This document shows, piece after piece, positions 1 to 4,296 of a stretch of DNA of 5,142 nucleotides (position 1 is its first letter; each line of letters opens with the position of its first letter). A program made the translations under genes and the position numbers. This DNA comes from Bacteriovoracaceae bacterium (GTDB lineage Bacteria; Bdellovibrionota; UBA1018): positions 1-5,142 of the forward strand of contig JAHFAB010000168.1 of assembly GCA_023250795.1 (NCBI GenBank). Direction: 5' to 3'. The notes beneath the pieces are model-generated. The model made no database searches, was not told the origin of the DNA, and worked only from the letters and a program-made list of their open reading frames with translations.

Positions 1-813
1 GAAGATAAAATAAAGTACATTGATGATCGCTGTAGAGAAGACTTAGACAAAGATGGCCTTAGTTTTATTCGGAGATTGAGTTCTACTTTAGCAAATTCGA
101 TCAGTGTAGATCATCAAATTGATGGTGATGATCATGATTTTAAATTCCAAGAAATAATGGGTGCTGCAAAAGCAAGTGCAGTTTTTTTTGCTTGTACAGC
201 AATTTTGATTACAGTCAAAAAGAGTGCAGGTATAAAGTTTGTGAGAGATGAATTTTTTAAAACAGCGGATTCTGCACTGGAGCAGTGGAAACAAGGTTTT
301 AGTAGCCAGTGTAAAAAAGTTGATGTGACTGAGGTTTTTTTGGATTGCGCATCTGCAGGCTTAGAAATAGCTATAGGTAAAGTTATTACTGATAAGCTTA
401 AAGTTAATCCGAACCTAAATAAAACTATACGTGCTATGTTTGCGGCTGTCGCAGCTGGACGAGCGGTAAACGATGCGTCTAAAGCACTTGGGTCAATTGC
501 TGCTGATGTCTTTAAGAACGACCCCCAGGGGGGGGTAAATTTTTTTAAATCTTTACTTAAGGTGGGAAAAGCACTTTTCGCTATCACGGATCTTTATGGT
601 CATTTTAAAGAAGCAAAAGGGAACTGTGAAAAAAATACCGTAACAAAGGATGATCAATCAAAGTTTGATAAATTCATTGAAGATATGAATGGGTATTTAA
701 GCGCTAATCCAATTACTTCAACAAATCTAAAGAAGTACATTGAGCTTTTGGATAATGTTTTTGGTGTAGCATCAGGTCAACAAAAGGTTGATGAGGTTTA
801 TTTTAAACCGTAG
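1..813 (+). CDS. Unrecognised protein, 5' end outside window (partial)
   Basis: I do not recognise this protein. The frame is open from base 1 to the TAG at 811, giving 270 visible residues, so the gene very probably begins upstream of the window. The TTG at 76 is only the first start-like codon inside it and has no compelling reason to be the true start. The visible part begins highly charged and then has a hydrophobic stretch at about residues 56-72 (around SAVFFACTAILITV), which could be a single membrane segment or a buried helix. The rest is Lys-rich and alpha-helical looking, with a short Ala-rich patch near residues 146-153. There are five scattered Cys and no catalytic motif I can name. 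Codons 176-179 are encoded across a G8 tract (528-535) followed closely by T7 (540-546). Its AT-rich composition matches the next gene, 87 bases downstream on the same strand, so the two may be co-transcribed. Confidence is for the gene being real, not for any function. Confidence 0.75.
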   Translation, partial: EDKIKYIDDRCREDLDKDGLSFIRRLSSTLANSISVDHQIDGDDHDFKFQEIMGAAKASAVFFACTAILITVKKSAGIKFVRDEFFKTADSALEQWKQGFSSQCKKVDVTEVFLDCASAGLEIAIGKVITDKLKVNPNLNKTIRAMFAAVAAGRAVNDASKALGSIAADVFKNDPQGGVNFFKSLLKVGKALFAITDLYGHFKEAKGNCEKNTVTKDDQSKFDKFIEDMNGYLSANPITSTNLKKYIELLDNVFGVASGQQKVDEVYFKP

Positions 814-824
814 TTGTTTTTTTT
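795..824 (+). terminator. Weak possible terminator at end of first gene
   Basis: A perfect 6-bp stem, GGTTTA (795-800) with TAAACC (804-809), has a 3-base loop. It overlaps the last codons of the gene and is followed, after seven bases, by T8 (817-824). The stem is AT-rich and the T run is set back from it, so termination would be inefficient at best. Some read-through into the gene at 901 is likely. Confidence 0.25.
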
Positions 825-835
825 AAACTTTCCAA

Positions 836-904
836 ATGATGAACTTTGAGACAGAAAAATATCGGGTTGCTTTGGTAGGAGCCACGAAAGAGCGCTTTTT
901 ATGA
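836..904 (+). other. 22-codon ORF overlapping the next gene's start (ATGA)
   Basis: An ATG ATG start leads a 22-residue frame containing EKYRVALVGATKERFL. Its TGA (902-904) overlaps the ATG at 901, the usual geometry for translational coupling. No Shine-Dalgarno sequence precedes it (CTTTCCAA lies just upstream). The segment KYRVALVGAT resembles the start of a Rossmann-fold dehydrogenase such as aspartate-semialdehyde dehydrogenase (KVAVVGATGAVG), but the similarity stops at the glycine-rich turn. It may be a leader peptide, a decayed gene start, or chance. Evidence is thin. Confidence 0.25.
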
Positions 905-2085
905 GTAGAGTTTTAGTAATGGTTTATCTTCTCTTTTTAGTTGGTTCAGGAACCCTCCTGTTTGGAGGGGATCCTCCAGGCGAGGAGGATGGAGCAATAG
1001 GCGCCTTCCATGGCGATGAAAAAAAAATTCGATCTAATGATAATATTAATAAAACAGGATGTAAAATTCACAATTTGAAGGACGGGGATGGAGATTCTGT
1101 CGAATATATTGAAGATTTGGATGGGAGTATTTATTTTTTACCAGAACTGTACATTATTGAAGCCTCTTTTGAAGACGTGAGCGCCTATGATGGGGTTAAG
1201 GGTTTTTTCCCCACAAGATTTGGTGACCTAAAGTTTTCTTTTGAGATGACTCAAAAAGACGGAAAAAACTTAGAATTCATAAAGAAAGAAAAACCATCCG
1301 TTATCAATCTATTTCACAGTGAGAAAGCTAGAGTGATAGTTAATGCTCAAACGAAGTCTACAGCTAAGCCCTCAGTAAATCTAATTCGAGTAAAAACAGA
1401 GCCCACCTTGTTTGACTCTGTGTACAGAGAGTGCGCGGCGCGCAAGCCGGGGGATTTGTTGCTCGGTATCCACTTAGAGGTTCAATTATCCTGTGGATTA
1501 ATCAGGACTGGATTTGGTTTGGAGAAATCAAAAAGTATTTTTCTAAAAGAAGGAGAAAAAATAAGATTTTATCAAAAATTTATTACATTCGAATTTTCAG
1601 TTAATTCAGTAAAAGACACAGAAAGTTTCTTAGATTTATTGGGTCAATATGACCGGCTTAAAGAAAAAGACAACAATGAAGATTTTGAAAAATGTGAAAA
1701 AATGAAAAAAAGGGCAATTAAAGTTTTATTCGAAAAACCCACGCAAAATATGGACGATCTATTGAGTGAATTTAATTTAAGCAAAGAAGAAGCAATAGAT
1801 TCAATTTTAGAGCAAACAAGAGGCATTAGTTTGAGATTTTTTAGTAAAATTACTGATCAGGGTTTGAAATATTTGACAGATGTTTTAGAGAATAAAGCGG
1901 GTGATAAAGGATATATTATTCTAAAAAAACAAGTTGATTTGTATAGTAATAGAAATGTTGAAACAAAAATTATTAAAACAGAACTAATCGAACCAAATTG
2001 TAAAATAGGTGAACCTTCTCTCAGAAGTGTTCGTATTGTGCCAGTTGGGTCAGAACTTAATGAGTTTTTTGAACCCATAAAGTAA
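901..2085 (+). CDS. Unrecognised probable exported protein, 394 aa
   Basis: I do not recognise the family. Residues 1-23 look like a signal peptide: one Arg, then a hydrophobic core (VLVMVYLLFLVGSGTLL) ending in FGG. There is no lipobox Cys, so a periplasmic, surface or anchored protein fits better than a lipoprotein. An acidic linker follows (residues 24-50), then DGDGDS (61-66), which resembles a calcium-loop start but lacks the full EF-hand pattern. The middle looks beta-rich. Residues 240-335 are highly charged and helical (LKEKDNNEDFEKCEKMKKRAIK). Cys residues are at 54, 178, 198, 264 and 367. ATG 901 is chosen as the first ATG after an upstream in-frame TGA at 847. It lacks a strong ribosome site at normal distance (AGGA at 877-880 is about 20 bases away). 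ATG 919, which keeps most of the hydrophobic core, is an alternative. The 3' end abuts a truncated toxin remnant on the other strand. Confidence 0.7.
   Translation: MSRVLVMVYLLFLVGSGTLLFGGDPPGEEDGAIGAFHGDEKKIRSNDNINKTGCKIHNLKDGDGDSVEYIEDLDGSIYFLPELYIIEASFEDVSAYDGVKGFFPTRFGDLKFSFEMTQKDGKNLEFIKKEKPSVINLFHSEKARVIVNAQTKSTAKPSVNLIRVKTEPTLFDSVYRECAARKPGDLLLGIHLEVQLSCGLIRTGFGLEKSKSIFLKEGEKIRFYQKFITFEFSVNSVKDTESFLDLLGQYDRLKEKDNNEDFEKCEKMKKRAIKVLFEKPTQNMDDLLSEFNLSKEEAIDSILEQTRGISLRFFSKITDQGLKYLTDVLENKAGDKGYIILKKQVDLYSNRNVETKIIKTELIEPNCKIGEPSLRSVRIVPVGSELNEFFEPIK
953..990 (+). repeat. Two tandem GC-rich hairpins just inside the gene
   Basis: CCCTCC (953-958) pairs with GGAGGG (964-969) across a 5-base loop. 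Next to it, ATCCTCC (971-977) pairs with GGAGGAT (984-990) across 6 bases. They lie directly after the signal-peptide codons of an otherwise AT-rich gene. The two stems share CCTCC/GGAGG cores, so the arms can also pair with each other in alternative ways. Confidence 0.6.
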
Positions 2086-2126
2086 CGATCATTATTTGCC
2101 AAATCTTCACAAATGGTGCTGAAGCT

Positions 2127-2270
2127 GCAGGCGATTTCAGCACAGCTCATGGGTGATACTAAGATCTGTGCGTTCTTATCAACGAGAAGTTTTTCCGCTT
2201 TTGCAGAAAGCTGTTCGGGGGCACTGATTGCTCAAAGAATTGCACAGGTGTCTAGAAGGAGCTTCTTGAG
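2127..2270 (-). pseudogene. vapC: VapC-like PIN-domain toxin, decayed 5' fragment
   Basis: Reading leftward from 2267, the frame gives KKLLLDTCAIL, a stop, then AISAPEQLSAKAEKLL, followed by a hydrophobic strand and SPMSCAEIAC. This follows the N-terminal half of VapC PIN-domain ribonucleases: LLLDTCAL with the first metal-binding Asp (codon 2252-2250), Trp after the Leu, a DPERLS-type segment, and the S..S.AEIA motif with the second acidic residue (Glu codon 2138-2136). Three lesions are visible. There is no ATG at the expected start (2270-2268 reads CTC). TGA at 2234-2232 stands where the family usually has Trp (TGG). Similarity ends near 2127, about 48 codons into a protein normally near 125-135, so the C-terminal catalytic acids are missing. 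It lies directly after the antitoxin at 2252-2497, in the order expected of such a pair. The frame stays open beyond 2127 only as antisense of the rightward gene. The family call is from memory of the motif pattern. Confidence 0.75.
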
Positions 2271-2497
2271 TGCATTTCCCAATCTTCAGCCGGGATTGGA
2301 TCTAATACACTCCCCAAGAACGCAACAGTCCCTTTTCCTGCTCCTAGCTTGGTCCGATTTTTGGTTGGAAAATCGACGGAAATAATCCGGGCAATGGGGA
2401 CGTTCCTTTTTTCTATCTGAAGTTCTTTGCCCCGCTGAACGTAATCCAGCAAGGAACTGAGGTGATTTCTCAGGGGCATAACATTAGTTTTTTTCAT
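2252..2497 (-). CDS. Phd/YefM-family type II antitoxin
   Basis: This is an 81-residue antitoxin of the Phd/YefM type, which normally binds and neutralises a partner toxin and represses its own operon. The N-terminal half (MKKTNVMPLRNHLSSLLDYVQRG, then ELQIEKRNVPIARI) has the family's LS.LLD.V..G and I..R..P.AR pattern of the DNA-binding fold. The C-terminal half has KNRTKLGAGKGTV and PAEDWEMH, typical of Phd-like partners of VapC toxins. I start at the ATG at 2497 rather than an in-frame ATG at 2551, because GGGAGAG lies 8 bases upstream and family similarity begins there. The last four residues (RSSF) are read from former toxin sequence, because the normal stop seems to have been lost. Its toxin partner just downstream is a pseudogene, so this antitoxin is probably an orphan. 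It may still act as a repressor at the inverted repeat upstream or neutralise related toxins elsewhere. Confidence 0.88.
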   Translation of the reverse strand: MKKTNVMPLRNHLSSLLDYVQRGKELQIEKRNVPIARIISVDFPTKNRTKLGAGKGTVAFLGSVLDPIPAEDWEMHSRSSF

Positions 2498-2520
2498 GGG
2501 GGCCACTCTCCCAAAAAGAC

Positions 2521-2566
2521 AAGTATGTCGGTTTTTTACCAAAACTTGCAAAAATCCGACATACTT
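2521..2566. promoter_or_regulatory. 11-bp perfect inverted repeat upstream of antitoxin (operator or terminator)
   Basis: AAGTATGTCGG (2521-2531) and CCGACATACTT (2556-2566) are perfect inverted copies separated by 24 bases. After one mismatch, T5/A5 extends each arm inward. The position, 24 bases upstream of the antitoxin ATG and overlapping its likely promoter, suits autoregulation by the antitoxin. Read leftward, the right-hand arm pair is followed by GTCTTTTT, so as RNA it could instead terminate the gene ending at 2595. The two roles are not exclusive. Confidence 0.6.
2522..2551 (-). promoter_or_regulatory. Possible antitoxin promoter
   Basis: On the minus strand, TTGCAA (2551-2546) as -35 and CATACT (2527-2522) as -10 are spaced 18 bases apart, each matching four of six consensus bases. 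The -10 lies inside the inverted-repeat arm, so a protein bound there would block it. The leader to the ATG at 2497 would be roughly 20 bases. This is weak on its own; the position supports it. Confidence 0.35.
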
Positions 2567-2594
2567 AAATGAGTTATCATTTCCAGCGACATTT

Positions 2595-2996
2595 TTAATG
2601 ACGGCCTAGATTTAAAATGAGATCGACACATCCTCTTACTAAACCCGCCTTCTTTTTCTTGCCGCTATTGGTATTTTCCGCTGTGGGTTTTGCATTTGCA
2701 ACGGGTACTGTTTGGGCTCCATCCACAGTTTTTGGTGCATCTTGAACTTCATTCACTAAAGCGATAGCACCTTCAGTATTCGCAGGACTTATAGATCCCT
2801 GATTAGGGTCTTCTATTGCAAGATCCAAACCGCCTGGACGCTCAGCTGCTTTTTTTATTTTTTTTATCGCAGCTTTTGCAGCTGATCTCGTTTGTTCATA
2901 CCGAGCGTACCCCTCTAAATCTGCAAGGGATATCTTCGCGCGTTCTCCCATATTTCCTAAAAGGTCTATTGCACTCACAATTGTATACCAGTACAT
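2595..2996 (-). CDS. Unrecognised small Ala/Lys-rich protein, 133 aa
   Basis: I do not recognise this protein. Residues 1-15 are moderately hydrophobic (MYWYTIVSAIDLLGN). Residues 19-54 form a charged helix with a Lys-rich repeat (AAIKKIKKAAE), possibly a short coiled coil or nucleic-acid-contacting helix. Residues 60-112 look disordered (Asn, Pro, Thr, Ala, Glu). The C-terminus has KKKKAG followed by LVRGCVDLILNLGRH. It has no clear signal peptide. ATG 2996 is the first ATG after an in-frame TAA at 3018-3020, but the ribosome site is poor. The ATG at 2951 (residue 16), with TAGGA almost adjacent, is an alternative. The two Lys pairs are encoded by A8 and A7 runs (2858-2865 and 2850-2856), where slippage to the -1 frame would stop two codons later. 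It may be a standalone gene or the surviving piece of a larger one; its neighbours give no clue. Confidence 0.5.
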   Translation of the reverse strand: MYWYTIVSAIDLLGNMGERAKISLADLEGYARYEQTRSAAKAAIKKIKKAAERPGGLDLAIEDPNQGSISPANTEGAIALVNEVQDAPKTVDGAQTVPVANAKPTAENTNSGKKKKAGLVRGCVDLILNLGRH

Positions 2997-3024
2997 GCAT
3001 TCATTCTGCAGTATCTCTTAAGTC

Positions 3025-3044
3025 TGTTGATAAATTTATCAACA
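3025..3044. promoter_or_regulatory. 20-bp perfect palindrome, candidate operator
   Basis: TGTTGATAAATTTATCAACA is a perfect 20-bp palindrome. It lies 28 bases upstream of the leftward ATG at 2996 and 28 bases before a rightward TATAAT, between divergent genes. The half-sites TTGAT and ATCAA are spaced by 6 bases, the geometry of CRP sites with FNR-like half-site letters (FNR uses a 4-base spacer). T5 follows it on the plus strand, so a very weak rightward terminator is also possible. The regulator is not identified. Confidence 0.5.
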
Positions 3045-3047
3045 TTT

Positions 3048-3078
3048 TTGGTCTCTTCGAATGCATCTTTTTTATAAT
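3048..3078 (+). promoter_or_regulatory. Possible promoter for OmpA-family gene
   Basis: A consensus TATAAT is at 3073-3078, after a T-rich run. The best -35 is TTGGTC (3048-3053) at a long 19-base spacing, so this promoter would be weak or activator-dependent. The palindrome at 3025-3044 just upstream is a plausible activator site. Transcription from here gives a leader of roughly 240 bases before the ATG at 3328, containing the compound inverted repeat. A promoter closer to the gene is not excluded. Confidence 0.35.
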
Positions 3079-3133
3079 GTGTCAGTTTGCGTCAGGCCCA
3101 ATTTCCCTAATGACTCAGCTACAGCACCGCTTT

Positions 3134-3237
3134 GCCACTCCCCCCTGTGCAATTACTCAAAACATGTAATGCCATCCACAGGGGGGTACCCCCCTCCCCC
3201 CTGCCTATTACATCTTTTGCGTAATAGCATAGAGTGG
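3134..3237. repeat. Compound inverted repeat of two palindromic units (REP/BIME-like)
   Basis: The reverse complement of 3145-3170 matches 3207-3232 at 22 of 26 bases, sharing the blocks ATTACAT, TTTTG, GTAAT and GCA. Each arm is itself palindromic: ATTAC-N9-GTAAT at 3152-3170 and again at 3207-3225, the second extended to CTATTAC/GTAATAG. Both arms also carry C6TG or CAG6 ends (3179-3186 with 3196-3203). Allowing a 5-base G insertion, the similarity extends outward through AGTGG. A central GGGGGGTACCCCCC palindrome (3181-3194) forms part of the inner junction. Two inverted, self-palindromic units in an intergenic space is the architecture of paired REP elements. It could equally be a structured RNA leader. 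No transposase is nearby. Confidence 0.6.
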
Positions 3238-3327
3238 GTTGTGTACCCCCGACAGTTTTTTCCCAAAAACAGCGGAAATCATTCATACTCATTTTTTTCA
3301 CTTTTAACACGAAGGAGAAGAGCGCCT

Positions 3328-4233
3328 ATGTACAAAATCTTAATCTGTTTTTTGCCTCTCATGGCCTATGCCGAAGAACAGTCTTTTATATCGATGTATC
3401 CCGGTTCAAGAGTTCGCAGTCAGGGATCACAAGCCTTTGATGAGATCAATGTTCCAGTGAGCCCCATCAAAAAAGAGGCTTTTGCAAAAATATTGCACCT
3501 GGAAGGGAAGCTGACATGGGTAAACTATGAGTTTCCAGAAAATCGCTCAACTCTTGAGGTTTATAAAAACTATGAGATCTCCCTCCAAAAAGCGGGATTT
3601 CAGTTTTTGTTCTCTTGTTCACCCAAAGACTGTGGTGAGGGACATAAAACATTGAGGGGGGTTGGAGAATATAACGCAAGTGATAGAGGGGGATCAGACT
3701 TTCGGTATCTTGTTGCAAAACTTACGCGCGAAAAAGAGGGAGATGTTTATGTGACGGTTCTGTTAAGGGCGGATCACAATAGAAGTAAGGTCTACAATCG
3801 CGTGTTAAATGTAGCTTCGATTGAAATGAAGCCGATGCAGGAGGGCCTGGTTGCGGTCAATGCAGCAGTACTTGCTGAGGATCTCAAAAACTCAGGGCAT
3901 GCATCGGTTTATGGAATTTTATTTGACTTAGATAAAGCAGAGATTAGGGCAGAGTCTTGGCCTGCTTTAGATGAAATAGCGAAGCTTCTCAAACAAAATA
4001 ATGATCTAAAGTTGTATGTCGTCGGTCATACCGATAATGCAGGAACTTTTGAACACAATATGGAACTCTCAAAGCGTCGTGCAGTTGCCGTAGCTAATTC
4101 TCTGACTACCAAATACTCCATAGAAGCGACTCGACTGAGGGCAGACGGAATCGGTCCCTTATCCCCAGTGAATACAAATAGAACGGAGCAAGGGCGCGCT
4201 AAAAACAGAAGAGTGGAGCTAGTGGAGCAGTAA
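3328..4233 (+). CDS. OmpA-family peptidoglycan-binding protein with N-terminal DUF4892-like domain
   Basis: This is a 301-residue exported envelope protein. Residues 1-15 are a short signal peptide (MYKILICFLPLMAYA, probable cleavage before EE). Residues about 20-180 resemble DUF4892: an ISMYPGSRV start, LHLEGKLTWVNYEFPENRSTLEVYKNY, then an AGFQFLFSC....CG pair (Cys97, Cys102) likely to form a disulfide. Residues about 192-301 are an OmpA C-terminal domain: YGILFDLDKAEI, LYVVGHTDNAG, NMELSKRRA, RLRADGIG and GRAKNRRVEL. Asp236 and Arg251 are 15 residues apart, matching the Asp241/Arg256 pair that binds diaminopimelate in E. coli OmpA, so non-covalent peptidoglycan binding is expected. The beta-barrel is absent; the N-terminal domain takes its place, and its role is unknown. 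ATG 3328 is chosen because AAGGAG lies 10 bases upstream and a signal peptide follows. It is transcribed alone, converging on the gene to its right, with a shared terminator. Domain calls are from memory of motifs. Confidence 0.92.
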   Translation: MYKILICFLPLMAYAEEQSFISMYPGSRVRSQGSQAFDEINVPVSPIKKEAFAKILHLEGKLTWVNYEFPENRSTLEVYKNYEISLQKAGFQFLFSCSPKDCGEGHKTLRGVGEYNASDRGGSDFRYLVAKLTREKEGDVYVTVLLRADHNRSKVYNRVLNVASIEMKPMQEGLVAVNAAVLAEDLKNSGHASVYGILFDLDKAEIRAESWPALDEIAKLLKQNNDLKLYVVGHTDNAGTFEHNMELSKRRAVAVANSLTTKYSIEATRLRADGIGPLSPVNTNRTEQGRAKNRRVELVEQ

Positions 4234-4247
4234 AAAGAACTGTATGC

Positions 4248-4280
4248 AAAAAAGAGCCCCCGCGTTAACAGGGGCTCCCT
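4248..4280. terminator. Convergent intrinsic terminator
   Basis: GAGCCCC (4254-4260) pairs perfectly with GGGGCTC (4271-4277) across a 10-base loop. Read leftward, the stem is followed immediately by T6 (complement of 4248-4253), a canonical terminator for the gene whose stop is at 4297. Read rightward, only CCTTT follows, so it would serve the OmpA-family gene (stop at 4231) less efficiently. It sits neatly between the two converging genes. Confidence 0.85.
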
Positions 4281-4296
4281 TTAGAAAAACGGAGTA

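Larger units (their letters stand above)
2997..3327. other. 331-base non-coding, structure-rich intergenic region
   Basis: No convincing gene lies here on either strand. The open frame running into the OmpA-family gene from 3061 translates to a Pro/Arg/His-rich sequence without family character, and it precedes a good ribosome site and signal peptide. The region holds the 20-bp palindrome, the TATAAT element and the compound inverted repeat. From 3251 to 3327 it is mostly A/T-rich leader (including TTTTTTCCCAAAAA and T7), with AAGGAG at 3312-3317. An 8-base repeat GTACCCCC occurs at 3186-3193 and 3243-3250. Confidence 0.6.

Noticed and set aside
1081..1116. EF-hand calcium-binding loop at DGDGDSVEYIED (residues 61-72)
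   Set aside because: It lacks the Gly at loop position 6, the hydrophobic residue at position 8 and the Glu at position 12. It is acidic but not a proper EF-hand.
1857..2126. Continuation of the toxin frame as a longer leftward gene
   Set aside because: Beyond 2127 the translation loses all PIN-domain character, and from 2085 leftward it is the antisense of the convincing rightward gene.
2232..2234. TGA read as Trp (alternative genetic code), since none of the six main genes uses TGA as a stop
   Set aside because: The intact genes use TGG for Trp and contain no in-frame TGA over long stretches. With TGA as Trp, several internal TGA codons would be expected. The toxin also has other lesions, so a nonsense mutation is simpler.
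2113..2385. 90-residue rightward frame across the toxin-antitoxin remnant
   Set aside because: It is antisense to the recognisable antitoxin and toxin sequence and shows no family character of its own.
3140..3250. Integron attC site or CRISPR-like repeat
   Set aside because: No RYYYAAC/GTTRRRY core sites are present, and there are only two inverted units, not regularly spaced direct repeats with spacers.
3119..3310. 63-residue leftward frame in the intergenic region
   Set aside because: It is read through the palindromic C6/G6 repeat, has no ribosome site or family resemblance, and looks like chance.
3061..3327. N-terminal extension of the OmpA-family protein from the ATG at 3061
   Set aside because: The extra 89 residues are Pro/His/Arg-rich and cross the inverted repeat. 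ATG 3328 has AAGGAG at good spacing and begins a clean signal peptide.
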